From: Aliidiomarina haloalkalitolerans | GTDB taxonomy: Bacteria; Pseudomonadota; Gammaproteobacteria; Enterobacterales; Alteromonadaceae | DNA length: 64,000 nucleotides | Assembly (NCBI RefSeq): GCF_003987315.1 | Contig: NZ_PIPI01000002.1 | Location: 186,001 to 250,000, forward strand | Reading direction: 5' to 3' | In this document: positions 35,725-44,297 of the stretch, piece after piece | How the letters are laid out: each line of letters begins with the position of its first letter | How positions within the stretch are numbered: the first letter of the stretch is position 1 | Notes under the pieces: model-generated | What the model saw: the letters and a program-made list of their open reading frames with translations, nothing else | What the model was told of the DNA's origin: nothing | Database searches by the model: none | Made by a program: the position numbers and the translations under genes

Positions 35725-36960
35725 TTAAAGGTTATAGGTCAGCATCAACCATGCTTTGGTGGTATCTACAGCAAAATTTTGTGTCCGATTTAACGCACGA
35801 AAATCAGCTAGTTTGAATTGCGCGCCAATACCGTAGGCGAAGTTGCGACTGGCCGTTAAGTTCCATTCTTCACCATACTTGCGAGAATTATGGTCCGCTT
35901 TGAAATAATGGTAACCGACGCTCAACTGCGTTTTACCGGCAGGGTGACTGAATTTAACAAAGTGATCACGCACACCATCCACCGGTGTCACTAAGAACAA
36001 GTCGGTAAACCCTTGAAACGCATGAAGCGTCGCTAATGGTGTCTGAAATGCAGTCGTACCGTTACCCGCTAACCGCTCTTGTCCAAGTTCAAGTCCGAGG
36101 TTTTGGTATTTCCACGCCGCACTGAGCCGATGGTAGTGATGCCGATACTCATTTGGGTTAGCATGAGCGTCCTCTTGGCGAGCAAATACCGCATGCAAAA
36201 CGAGTGGCGCTTGCTCCGCAATTGGTAAGCTTGTGCGGTAATCCATACCAACCGTTCGGCTGTTTTGTGCTTGCCAGTCACGAAAATCGAAATCATAAGT
36301 GAAAGCACTTAAAGTGTGCCCATCGGCGACAGTCCAACTTAAGACCGCTGTGTATAGGTCACCACGTTGCGTTGCCTGTGGCCCTTTCGGTCCAAATACT
36401 CGATTCACATTGTGCACAGCGGCAACGTCGAGCGTCATGTCGCTGCCGATTTTCTGTTGCAGCCGCAAACCATCAAAGGTTTGCTCGTTCTGACGCCAAC
36501 CCACGCCACCCAAGAAACGTTGATTGAGATGATTCATGCGGAAGCGGCCGCCACTGACAACAGTTCCGTAGTCCTCGTGACGATACTGCACAAATGCTTG
36601 ATTAATGTCGGTGCCGCGTGGGTCTGCTACGGTCGAATAGTGAGTTCGTCCATTAACCGTGGAATTGTAGGTATCGCCGCCGAGCACCTCGACATAGTCT
36701 ACCTCTGCATGTGCGCTCCAACGTGTCGAAATAGCTTTTAGTGCTGTGATACGTGTACGCAACGTGCTCGCCAACGCATCTTGCAGCGGATTATCTTGCT
36801 CAACATGCTCTAACCGATAACGTAAGGAAAGTTTAATCTCATCGTCTAGGTTTGACTCTGCCGCCAGACTACTTGGGATAAACGCCATTGCAGATGCCAC
36901 TGCAACAGCGACAACCGTTAGCTTCACTATTCCCAAAACTTGCGTTCGCTTGCTCGCCAT
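35725..36960 (-). CDS. Outer membrane beta-barrel of the alginate-export family
   Basis: A 411-residue protein with a signal peptide (residues 1-33, ending SLAAES) and an alternating beta-strand pattern ending in aromatic LMLTYNL. The strands LSLRYRLEHVEQDNPLQDALASTLRTRI and VDYVEVLGGDTYN fit the alginate_exp porin family. Many members are general porins for small anions or sugars, not alginate. It is divergent from norB and the intergenic region contains NorR sites, so a link with nitrogen oxide metabolism is possible but unproven. TGAGGTGATGT precedes the ATG. Confidence 0.75.
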   Translation of the reverse strand: MASKRTQVLGIVKLTVVAVAVASAMAFIPSSLAAESNLDDEIKLSLRYRLEHVEQDNPLQDALASTLRTRITALKAISTRWSAHAEVDYVEVLGGDTYNSTVNGRTHYSTVADPRGTDINQAFVQYRHEDYGTVVSGGRFRMNHLNQRFLGGVGWRQNEQTFDGLRLQQKIGSDMTLDVAAVHNVNRVFGPKGPQATQRGDLYTAVLSWTVADGHTLSAFTYDFDFRDWQAQNSRTVGMDYRTSLPIAEQAPLVLHAVFARQEDAHANPNEYRHHYHRLSAAWKYQNLGLELGQERLAGNGTTAFQTPLATLHAFQGFTDLFLVTPVDGVRDHFVKFSHPAGKTQLSVGYHYFKADHNSRKYGEEWNLTASRNFAYGIGAQFKLADFRALNRTQNFAVDTTKAWLMLTYNL

Positions 36961-37132
36961 ACATCACCTCATACAGTCAAAAAAGTAAGTGGTACCCGTG
37001 GACATCATCGCTTGTCTGGTCACCGACTTTGGCGTCATCGTGGTCAGCGACTCCGCACTCAGAAATCTGACTGAATTCTACAATATCCCTAGTTTTTACA
37101 GGGGAATATAAGGAGATATTCCAGTTGGAGTA

Positions 37133-37143
37133 GTTGAAATTAC
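37133..37143. promoter_or_regulatory. NorR-type site 1 before norB
   Basis: GTTGAAATTAC, centred about 171 bases upstream of the predicted norB start site. It matches GT-N7-AC. Confidence 0.65.
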
Positions 37144-37164
37144 CGCGCTGTGAGGATGGTTATG

Positions 37165-37175
37165 GTTGATTTAAC
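37165..37175. promoter_or_regulatory. NorR-type site 2 before norB
   Basis: GTTGATTTAAC, centred about 139 bases upstream of the predicted start site. It matches GT-N7-AC and lies 32 bases from site 1. Confidence 0.7.
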
Positions 37176-37182
37176 CCGGAGG

Positions 37183-37193
37183 GTGTTTTCTAC
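37183..37193. promoter_or_regulatory. NorR-type site 3 before norB
   Basis: GTGTTTTCTAC, centred about 121 bases upstream of the predicted start site. It matches GT-N7-AC and lies 18 bases from site 2. Three such sites parallel the three NorR sites of the E. coli norVW promoter. Confidence 0.7.
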
Positions 37194-37283
37194 CTTGGTT
37201 CCAAGCGGTGAAAAGCACTTTCCGAGCGCATCAACAACCACAGAAATCATCTAATTCATTGTTATTATTGATCTTTATTTAAT

Positions 37284-37299
37284 TGGCACGATTCCTGCT
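37284..37299 (+). promoter_or_regulatory. Sigma-54 (-24/-12) promoter of norB
   Basis: TTGGCACGATTCCTGCT has GG at 37285-37286 and GC at 37297-37298, separated by 10 bases, with a full TTGGCAC block. The start site should be near 37309, leaving a leader of about 87 bases. Confidence 0.85.
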
Positions 37300-37395
37300 C
37301 TTACCACCATGAATCACTCGGATGATCCGGGGCGAGTTTAGTAAACGGGAGTAAGCGCATGCTTAACAATAATCAACTCAAAAAAGGGGGCTGCC

Positions 37396-39663
37396 ATGGG
37401 TGAATATAAAAAACTCTGGTGGACGTTAATTGCGATTTTAGCCATTACCTTTGGTATTTTGGGCTACTTCGGTAAAGAAGTGTATCGAGTGGCACCACCC
37501 ATTCCTGATCAAGTGGTCTCAGCTCAGGGCGACCTAATCATGACCAATGAGACCATACTCAATGGTCAGACGGCGTATCAGTCGGTTGGTGGCATGCAGC
37601 TTGGTTCGATTTGGGGACATGGTGCCTATCAAGCACCCGACTGGACAGCGGACTGGCTCCGTCGTGAATTGTTGGCATGGTTAGACCTAACCGCTCAGCA
37701 ACTTTATGGTGTGTCTTACGACGAACTTGATGCCCGCGATCAAAGCATGTTGCGTCATGATCTCGAAGTCGAGTACCGCACCAACACCTATGATGTAGCC
37801 CGTGATGTTCTCGTTCTAAGCGATACTCGCTACGCAGCTATCAAACAAACCGCGGACTACTACATCCGTTTGTTTGGTAACGATCCGGCATTCGAGCAAA
37901 CTCGTCACAACTTCGCGATGAAGAATGACACCTTGCCGTCGGAGCGTCGCCGCATCGAGTTGACTCACTTCTTCTTCTGGACCTCATGGGCCGCTGCAAC
38001 TGAGCGTCCTGACTCCAACGTCACTTACACCAATAACTGGCCACATGAGCCTTTAATCAGCAATACGCCATCAGCGGAAAACCTGATTTGGTCGTTGGTC
38101 AGCATCATTCTCTTGATCGCCGGTGTGGGTGCCTTGATTTGGGCTTGGGCATTCCTACGGAAGGAACATGCAGAACCAGTTGCGCCGAAGAAAGATCCTA
38201 TCAGCTTAGTGAAGCTCACGCCGTCACAACGTTCACTCGGCAAATATTTGTTTGTTGTGGTTGCCTTGTTTACGCTACAAGTTTTCCTCGGTGGCTTTAC
38301 TGCGCACTACACCGTTGAAGGTAGTGGCTTCTATGGCATTGATACCACGCAAATCCTACCGTATACCTTGGTCCGTACTTGGCACTTGCAGGCCGCCATG
38401 TTCTGGATTGCTGTTGGGTTCCTTGCCGCCGGTCTCTTCCTTGCTCCGATTATCAATGGTGGCAAAGACCCGAAATACCAAAAACTTGGTGTCGACGTTC
38501 TGTTCTGGGCATTAGTTCTCGTTACTGCCGGTACCTTCATTGGTAACTGGTTAGCGATTGCACAAGTCATGCCTGAGCACTTAAGTTTCTGGTTTGGTCA
38601 CCAAGGCTACGAATACCTCGACCTCGGCCGCTTCTGGCAGGTTCTCAAGTTCGTCGGCATTCTATTGTGGCTGGTTCTGATGTTACGCGGCATGCTTCCT
38701 GCGCTGAAGAAAGATGGCGACAAGAACCTGCTGGTGCTATTCATCTGTTCGGTGATTGCAGTAGGTCTATTCTACGGCGCTGGTTTCTTCTACGGCGAGC
38801 GCACTCACTTGTCGGTCATGGAATACTGGCGTTGGTGGGTTGTACACCTTTGGGTAGAAGGCTTCTTTGAAGTATTTGCGACTGTTTCGTTCGCCTTTAT
38901 CTTCTACAACATGGGGCTAGTTTCACGCACCACGGCCACTGCAGCGAGCTTAGCGTCAGCGTCGTTGTTCCTGCTTGGCGGTGTACCGGGTACTTTCCAT
39001 CACTTGTATTTCTCTGGCACCACTACGCCAATTATGGCAGTTGGCGCAACCTTCTCTGCACTTGAAGTTGTTCCTCTGGTGGTATTAGGTTACGAAGCAT
39101 GGGAAAACTGGCGCTTGAAAGCACGTGCAGACTGGATGGATCGCGTGAAGTGGCCATTGATGTTCTTCATTGCCGTAGCATTCTGGAACTTCCTCGGTGC
39201 TGGCGTCATGGGCTTCATGATTAACCCACCGATCGTGCTTTATTACATTCAAGGTCTGAATACCACACCAACTCATGCACATGCTGCACTGTTTGGGGTG
39301 TATGGATTCCTGGCGCTTGGTTTCTGTCTACTGGTCTTACGCTATATCAAGCCGAACTTCCAATTTGACGAGAAGCTCATGAAAACAGCGTTCTGGTGGT
39401 TAAACTGGGGCTTGGTACTCATGCTCTTCACCAGCTTGCTACCGATTGGCTTTATCCAGTTCCACGCCAGTGCAACAGAAGGCTTGTGGTACGCCCGTAG
39501 CGAAGAGTTCATGCAGCAACCATTACTGCACATGCTGCGTTGGGTGCGGACTGTCGGTGACGTCATCTTCATCGTCGGTGCATTGGCGGTCAGTTGGCAG
39601 ATCACCAAAGGTGTGTTCTTCAAAGACAAAGAAGCAGCAATTCTTGCTGAGCAAAACGCTTAA
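37396..39663 (+). CDS. norB: Quinol-dependent nitric oxide reductase
   Basis: A 755-residue single-subunit qNor (NorZ type) that reduces two NO to N2O using quinol. The N-terminal fused NorC-like region (residues about 1-220, with GGMQLGSIWGHGAYQAPDWTADWL) lacks a haem c motif, which defines qNor rather than cNor. The catalytic NorB part has fourteen or so helices with metal-ligand histidines in RTWHLQAAMFWIA, YWRWWVVHLWVEGFFEVFATV, PGTFHHLYFSG and PTHAHAALFGVYGF. qNor needs no cytochrome partner and uses the quinone pool fed by UbiUVT. Sigma-54 and NorR sites lie upstream, and a strong terminator follows. Confidence 0.96.
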   Translation: MGEYKKLWWTLIAILAITFGILGYFGKEVYRVAPPIPDQVVSAQGDLIMTNETILNGQTAYQSVGGMQLGSIWGHGAYQAPDWTADWLRRELLAWLDLTAQQLYGVSYDELDARDQSMLRHDLEVEYRTNTYDVARDVLVLSDTRYAAIKQTADYYIRLFGNDPAFEQTRHNFAMKNDTLPSERRRIELTHFFFWTSWAAATERPDSNVTYTNNWPHEPLISNTPSAENLIWSLVSIILLIAGVGALIWAWAFLRKEHAEPVAPKKDPISLVKLTPSQRSLGKYLFVVVALFTLQVFLGGFTAHYTVEGSGFYGIDTTQILPYTLVRTWHLQAAMFWIAVGFLAAGLFLAPIINGGKDPKYQKLGVDVLFWALVLVTAGTFIGNWLAIAQVMPEHLSFWFGHQGYEYLDLGRFWQVLKFVGILLWLVLMLRGMLPALKKDGDKNLLVLFICSVIAVGLFYGAGFFYGERTHLSVMEYWRWWVVHLWVEGFFEVFATVSFAFIFYNMGLVSRTTATAASLASASLFLLGGVPGTFHHLYFSGTTTPIMAVGATFSALEVVPLVVLGYEAWENWRLKARADWMDRVKWPLMFFIAVAFWNFLGAGVMGFMINPPIVLYYIQGLNTTPTHAHAALFGVYGFLALGFCLLVLRYIKPNFQFDEKLMKTAFWWLNWGLVLMLFTSLLPIGFIQFHASATEGLWYARSEEFMQQPLLHMLRWVRTVGDVIFIVGALAVSWQITKGVFFKDKEAAILAEQNA

Positions 39664-39740
39664 CACATTAAAGACTAAACGGAAGGCTCTACTCCAGCCC
39701 CGGACAAGGATGTCCAATCTTATTGGCTGGATGATATTTC

Positions 39741-39770
39741 AAGCGCGGTATCTACCGCGCTTTCTTTTTT
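39741..39770 (+). terminator. Intrinsic terminator of norB
   Basis: Arms AAGCGCGGTA / TACCGCGCTT with a 2-base loop followed by TTCTTTTTT. It lies 78 bases after the norB stop and ahead of the convergent diguanylate cyclase gene. Confidence 0.85.
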
Positions 39771-39808
39771 CACGTTTTCACCAATCCATGAAACGCCGCG
39801 ACAGTGAA

Positions 39809-41476
39809 TTAACTGGCGCAGTTTGACTCACCCTGCTGTTCACGCGCAAACAAGTACCGGTTACGACCAGCTTCCTTGGCGCGATACAAGGCTCGATCCG
39901 CTAAATCCAATACACTTTCAATGGATTGGCTGTCTTGCGGCCAAATTGCAATGCCAATCGTACAGCCAATGTTGAGACGCAGGTTATCAATGCTAAATGG
40001 CTCATTTAAAGCACTCAAAACCCGTTCCGCAACCATTGCGCCCGTTGCTTGCGGGCAGCGGTCGTCGGTGGTCAGCACCAGTAAAAACTCATCACCCCCC
40101 AAACGCACTGCGAGCTCGTCTTGACGAATCTGCTGTTGTAGCCGCTCAGCAACTTGCTTCAGCAGCGTATCGCCAACTGCATGGCCGTAGGTATCATTTA
40201 CGGGCTTAAACTTATCGAGATCTAAATACAAGACGGTTAATGACTTATGTTGCTGCTCCGCATGCTGCCGCGCAACTTTCATATATTTATTCAGTGCATT
40301 ACGATTTGCAAGTCCGGTCAGTGCATCACGATGCGCTTGCGATTCCATATGCCCCAATGCAGATTCTGCTTGTGTGAGGTTCGTTACAAGGCTTTGCAAG
40401 GAATGTTCTAACGACTCAATTTCACGAATACCTTGATGCTGAGGAATCGCTACTATTTCACCACGAGACAGTCGTTGCGCCGCTAATGTAATGTCTTGCA
40501 ACGGCGCCGTCACTGCTTGCGTGACACGCCAAGCGAAAAAGCCAAACAGCAACGTGAAAGCCCCGCCTGCGGACCAAATGATTGTTTGTAATTTCGACAC
40601 CGTCGCAAGTGCGCTCTGTTCGTTCTCACGCAAAAGCAAAACCCAACCGAATCCAGGAAAGTCGCGATAACCGGCAGTGGTGGTATAGCCGGTCACGTAA
40701 CGCTGTCCATTTGGCCAAGTTTCTAAAAGAAAGCCATTCTCACCGCGGATGGCCAGCTCGATACTATCCAAGTCGAAAGTCTGACCAACGTAGCCCCTGG
40801 GGCCTAACAGTGCGGCTCCCGACTCGGGGCTGATTACAAACAGTTCAATGTTATGACGCTTGCGGAGCGGCTCCATGATTGTTGTTTGCAGTTCACGTGC
40901 CCAGTCCCAACTTAAGTGGGCTGCCAAAACGCCTCGAAACTCGCCATTATCGTCAAATAATGGGAAGCTTATGTCGACGAATTTCATTGCTTCACCTGAA
41001 GGATTCGGGAGCAGTGACGCCAGCAGTTGTGCTTCATGCACGTCGCCGTAAAAGACGTCTTCTTGAGCATTTAAGAACACCGGGCGGTGCGCAATACTCA
41101 TGCCCTCAAGTAAGCTACCCGTTGCGACTTGGACAACTCCGTCTGCATTCGTCACCCCAAACCAAGCAAAACTCGGCACTTTCTCTTGCACGGCTTCGAG
41201 TAAGTCACGCACTTGGTCTGGTTGTTCTAAACCCATGCCAAATTGACTGAGAAGCTCTACCTCAACCGACCGCGCCCACATAAATTGGTCGAGGTTATGG
41301 CTAAGCAAAAGACTAGTGTCTATCAGCGCATTACCAATTTGGTCCTGTAATGCGCGTGCGGCAGAATGGTTGGCGATGGCACTCAAGACTAGAGTTAGTG
41401 TGAGTATCATGCCTGCAGTAATCATTACGAAATGCGTTCGCAATCGTTTCGAGGTCGGATTGGTTGGGCGTTCCAT
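39809..41476 (-). CDS. Membrane sensor diguanylate cyclase (Cache-HAMP-GGDEF)
   Basis: About 555 residues. Two membrane helices (about 12-35 and 285-305) flank a periplasmic Cache-type sensor with the typical FAWFGVTNADGVVQVATGSLLEG and AHRPVFLNAQ pattern. A HAMP domain and a coiled coil lead to a C-terminal GGDEF domain with intact RLGGDEF, so it should synthesise c-di-GMP. The I-site position reads RQDE instead of RxxD, so feedback inhibition may be absent. Start at the ATG at 41476 with GGAG 9 bases upstream rather than 41509, which would overlap the preceding gene. It follows a degenerate GGDEF gene by 20 bases. Confidence 0.87.
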   Translation of the reverse strand: MERPTNPTSKRLRTHFVMITAGMILTLTLVLSAIANHSAARALQDQIGNALIDTSLLLSHNLDQFMWARSVEVELLSQFGMGLEQPDQVRDLLEAVQEKVPSFAWFGVTNADGVVQVATGSLLEGMSIAHRPVFLNAQEDVFYGDVHEAQLLASLLPNPSGEAMKFVDISFPLFDDNGEFRGVLAAHLSWDWARELQTTIMEPLRKRHNIELFVISPESGAALLGPRGYVGQTFDLDSIELAIRGENGFLLETWPNGQRYVTGYTTTAGYRDFPGFGWVLLLRENEQSALATVSKLQTIIWSAGGAFTLLFGFFAWRVTQAVTAPLQDITLAAQRLSRGEIVAIPQHQGIREIESLEHSLQSLVTNLTQAESALGHMESQAHRDALTGLANRNALNKYMKVARQHAEQQHKSLTVLYLDLDKFKPVNDTYGHAVGDTLLKQVAERLQQQIRQDELAVRLGGDEFLLVLTTDDRCPQATGAMVAERVLSALNEPFSIDNLRLNIGCTIGIAIWPQDSQSIESVLDLADRALYRAKEAGRNRYLFAREQQGESNCAS

Positions 41477-41496
41477 CAATAAGCTCTCCTTTTGGG

Positions 41497-42153
41497 TTAA
41501 AGAAGGCAAATGCGGTTCCGGCCCTGCGTTTTAGCCTCTTGCAGTGCGATATCGGCACCTACAAGCAAGCGGTCAACGGTTTCAATATTGGTTAAGTCTT
41601 GAATGCCGCCACTAATTGTCACCCGCATACGCGAGTCAAGGCGAGTTTCCAGTACCAGCTCACGAATTTTGTTCGCTAAAATTTCCGCCTGACTCGCCGA
41701 GGTTTCCGGACAAATCAGCAAAAATCGTGACGAATCCCACCGGCCGAAAATATCACTGCGTCGAGTCGTCCGCGAAACCAGTGCGGCGAATTCATACAGT
41801 ACATGATTACATGTTTGCTGGCCGAACTCGTTCGCAATCCGTTGTAACAGGTCAATTTCAAACATGATAATTGACATGGGACGTTTATAGCGACGGCCGT
41901 GCGAAAACGCCTCCTCGAGTCGATCTTCGAGGTGTTTCCGATTAAACACGCCCGTGACCTGGTCGAGGATCTGTAATTGCTCAAGAACTCGCTGTTTTTC
42001 TGCGAGCTCTTGCTGTTTGGTATTGAACAGCATGGTCAAATGCTGAAACTGTCGGTGTAAGTTGCGTTTTTGCAACCACAGCACAAGCGCGATAACCAAA
42101 GGTACCGCGATAGCCACCCACACCCACATAGGTAACGTCGCTAGGTCGTCCAT
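41497..42153 (-). CDS. Membrane-anchored degenerate GGDEF protein
   Basis: A 218-residue protein with one N-terminal helix (WVWVAIAVPLVIALVLWL), a coiled coil (residues 28-62) and a GGDEF fold. The domain is recognisable (DQVTGVFNRKHLEDRL, SDIFGRW), but the active-site GGDEF reads DSSRF and the metal-binding DxDxF reads FEIDLL, so it should be catalytically dead. It may bind GTP or c-di-GMP as a receptor or pair with the active cyclase encoded immediately downstream in the same operon. Confidence 0.85.
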   Translation of the reverse strand: MDDLATLPMWVWVAIAVPLVIALVLWLQKRNLHRQFQHLTMLFNTKQQELAEKQRVLEQLQILDQVTGVFNRKHLEDRLEEAFSHGRRYKRPMSIIMFEIDLLQRIANEFGQQTCNHVLYEFAALVSRTTRRSDIFGRWDSSRFLLICPETSASQAEILANKIRELVLETRLDSRMRVTISGGIQDLTNIETVDRLLVGADIALQEAKTQGRNRICLL

Positions 42154-42320
42154 TTACTCGTATCCCTTGTAAACCCTGTTATGATAGTGCCCAGCAATTT
42201 CGCTTAATTATTGAACACATTAGTATAGAGTACTATCTTGCATTTGCCGACAGTTTGTTTTTTGCACTAATTCTCGGCAATACATGAATATCTTACATTT
42301 TATTTTTAGGGGCTGAATTA

Positions 42321-42359
42321 TATGCACTTTGTACTAACTTACCAAGTTTCTGATGATTA
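42321..42359 (+). pseudogene. Possible beheaded start of a YciI-like gene
   Basis: AGGGGC followed by ATG opens a frame reading MHFVLTYQVSDDYL, which looks like the first strand of a YCII-domain protein (these often begin with a YFALFYEVVDDYLERR-like segment). The similarity stops at about 42359, where the sequence becomes the antisense of the 3-prime end of the DUF4153 gene, and the frame closes after 32 residues. This could be a remnant left by a rearrangement joint. Short length makes chance resemblance quite possible. Confidence 0.3.
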
Positions 42360-42360
42360 T

Positions 42361-44178
42361 TTATCCGCAGCGATAAGTCGACAAACTCAGTATTTCACCA
42401 CCAATTTCCACATTGGGTAGACACGGTCGGGTAAGTTCTATCTGCCCTTGTCGCAGAGCACGAATTAAATCATCCGAGCGTGGCAAAAAACGGGTGAGTA
42501 CTATTTCCCACTCATCTCCGTTGGCTGAGCCTGCGTCTTGCACAGCTAATGCGCACGTCACTCCGTAAAACCAAGTTCGGTCGACGCACAATAAAATCGC
42601 ACGATCGACTTCTGTCATCATCAATTCAAAACCGTAACACGAAGCGCCATCTCGGACACACTCAAGTACATTGATGTTACTTTGGTGCACAGTGACTAAT
42701 AGGGACTGTGGAATAACATCATCGCTTGTCGAACGCCATTCCACTACTTGCTGAACATCGTCCCAATTGACTTCACCTTCAGCCTGTCGTTCTTGTGCTT
42801 GGTACCAGTAACGCTGTTCGCGATTAAGTAACGCAGTGATTGTTTCTACTTGCTCCGCTTCATTTGCCGCCGAGGCCTGAGCTGATAGGTCCTGCAAAGC
42901 TTGGACACCCGGCTTACCCACTTCAAAGCGCAACCACGTGAGGTCAGCGGAGGGCATATTCGCTAAATCACGAGCTAACCGCTGAGCTTGAGACTGCGCT
43001 GACAATGTATAGGGGTTAATCCCTGGCAAGTGACTTAACGTGACCACCGCTACTAACAGTGCGGCCATCAAGACATTGACTCGTGGAATCAATTGCAACT
43101 CGCCACCATTCTGGCGAATGGCGCTATAAGCGTAACCAATGGCGTGAGCACTCAGAACCAAAACCAACACAAGTGCCCAATAGCGCGGAGGTGTCCAGCC
43201 ATATTCACCGATACGTGTGATCATGGCTGCCAAGGCAATTGCAGCAAGAATCGGCAACGACAAAGTTGCCAGCCGCACAACCCAACGTAGCCAATATGGA
43301 TAGGGTAACGGAGATTCACCCGTTTGATACACCGCATTAAAGAACAGCAGGAAAGCGCCGATTAAAAAGGCCAGCAGGAACGCTACGCTAAACACCGAAC
43401 GTTCGCCGGACCAAAGTTCGGCAAAACCAAATGGCAAGGCGATGACGAAAAGCAACACAATGAGCGCAAGTACCGGTAATAGCCAGGTAAACACCGCAAA
43501 CACTATCTTACGAGTCATTTGAATGGGTTTCGGCTCATTGCGACCGATTAAAATCCCAAAGCCAATCAATAAACCTGTGGTTGCATATCGCACCGGTTCA
43601 GCACGGAAGAATTCTGCAAAAAACTCAATACTTAATAAACGAAACAGCGAAATGCAAAGCGAAATGAGCGCCCAACCAATACCGACAAATACGAGCATGA
43701 GCAGAAGCGTTAAGGCATTTTGCCAAGCTTGACTAAATAACTCCGGGTACCATTTTTGCGGTTGCTGTAACCAGACTTGCCAAAACGCCGTTAAAATGAA
43801 CGCCGAGGCTGCCACCAACAAGGCAAATGGCATGAGCACGTGTGTGTTGTCGCTAAAGCTCGTGGGATTTGCAAGTAACGTAGCTAGCCATGAAAGAGCT
43901 AAGAAAAATACCAAAAAGCCCGCGCTGCTCCACCACAGCAATCGTTGATTGATGCTGCGAATGGTGAGCATCAACATGGCCGGTACCGTTAATACCAAAG
44001 TAAACAGCGGAAAAGAGACAGACAAGGACGTGAGCCACCACCAGTCGCGTTCAAGTCCTTGGGCTAAGCCATACAAGACAACCGCCTGAACAATTGCTAA
44101 TGCAACAATAAAATAGCGCGTGGGTCGCGTCAGTACCGTGTCGAAATTGTTTTCTATTTCAGTAGCTTGTGTTTGCAT
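42361..44178 (-). CDS. DUF4153-family multi-helix membrane protein
   Basis: About 605 residues. Ten to eleven membrane helices fill residues 20-400, and a soluble C-terminal third (about 400-605) faces one side. The helix pattern and the FAVFTWLLPVLALIVLLF and YPYWLRWVVRLATLSLPILAAIAL segments fit DUF4153, a family of unknown function. ATG at 44178 has AGAGAGG 7 bases upstream; the frame extension to 44217 does not. It lies downstream of the nar operon terminator, so it probably has its own promoter near 44200. Confidence 0.75.
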   Translation of the reverse strand: MQTQATEIENNFDTVLTRPTRYFIVALAIVQAVVLYGLAQGLERDWWWLTSLSVSFPLFTLVLTVPAMLMLTIRSINQRLLWWSSAGFLVFFLALSWLATLLANPTSFSDNTHVLMPFALLVAASAFILTAFWQVWLQQPQKWYPELFSQAWQNALTLLLMLVFVGIGWALISLCISLFRLLSIEFFAEFFRAEPVRYATTGLLIGFGILIGRNEPKPIQMTRKIVFAVFTWLLPVLALIVLLFVIALPFGFAELWSGERSVFSVAFLLAFLIGAFLLFFNAVYQTGESPLPYPYWLRWVVRLATLSLPILAAIALAAMITRIGEYGWTPPRYWALVLVLVLSAHAIGYAYSAIRQNGGELQLIPRVNVLMAALLVAVVTLSHLPGINPYTLSAQSQAQRLARDLANMPSADLTWLRFEVGKPGVQALQDLSAQASAANEAEQVETITALLNREQRYWYQAQERQAEGEVNWDDVQQVVEWRSTSDDVIPQSLLVTVHQSNINVLECVRDGASCYGFELMMTEVDRAILLCVDRTWFYGVTCALAVQDAGSANGDEWEIVLTRFLPRSDDLIRALRQGQIELTRPCLPNVEIGGEILSLSTYRCG

Positions 44179-44247
44179 ACTTAGGCCTCTCTGGCAATCT
44201 ATTGAGAGTATACGCAAAGTTCATTGCTGACTAGTCTGTCAGCAATA

Positions 44248-44274
44248 AAAAACCGACCATCTGGTCGGTTTTTC
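44248..44274 (-). terminator. Terminator of the narGHJI-parvulin operon
   Basis: Arms AAAACCGACCA / TGGTCGGTTTT with a 2-base loop. On the minus strand the stem runs into TTTTTTATT. It follows the parvulin stop by about 24 bases and should end the nar transcript before the DUF4153 gene. Confidence 0.88.
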
Positions 44275-44297
44275 CGAAAACGACTGTTCCAATGCCA

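Larger units (their letters stand above)
36961..37395. other. Porin-norB divergent region with a NorR/sigma-54 control block
   Basis: These 435 bases contain no supported gene. From left to right: a perfect inverted repeat GGAATAT-N6-ATATTCC (37103-37122), three NorR-type sites (37133-37193), an AT-rich bend region near 37240-37280 that could take IHF, and a sigma-54 promoter (37284-37299). The first 100 bases next to the porin show no recognisable promoter. Confidence 0.7.

Noticed and set aside
42154-42360. Possible small RNA in the gap between the GGDEF pair and the DUF4153 gene
   Set aside because: AT-rich with no convincing stem-loop plus T-run; only the doubtful yciI-like start is reported.
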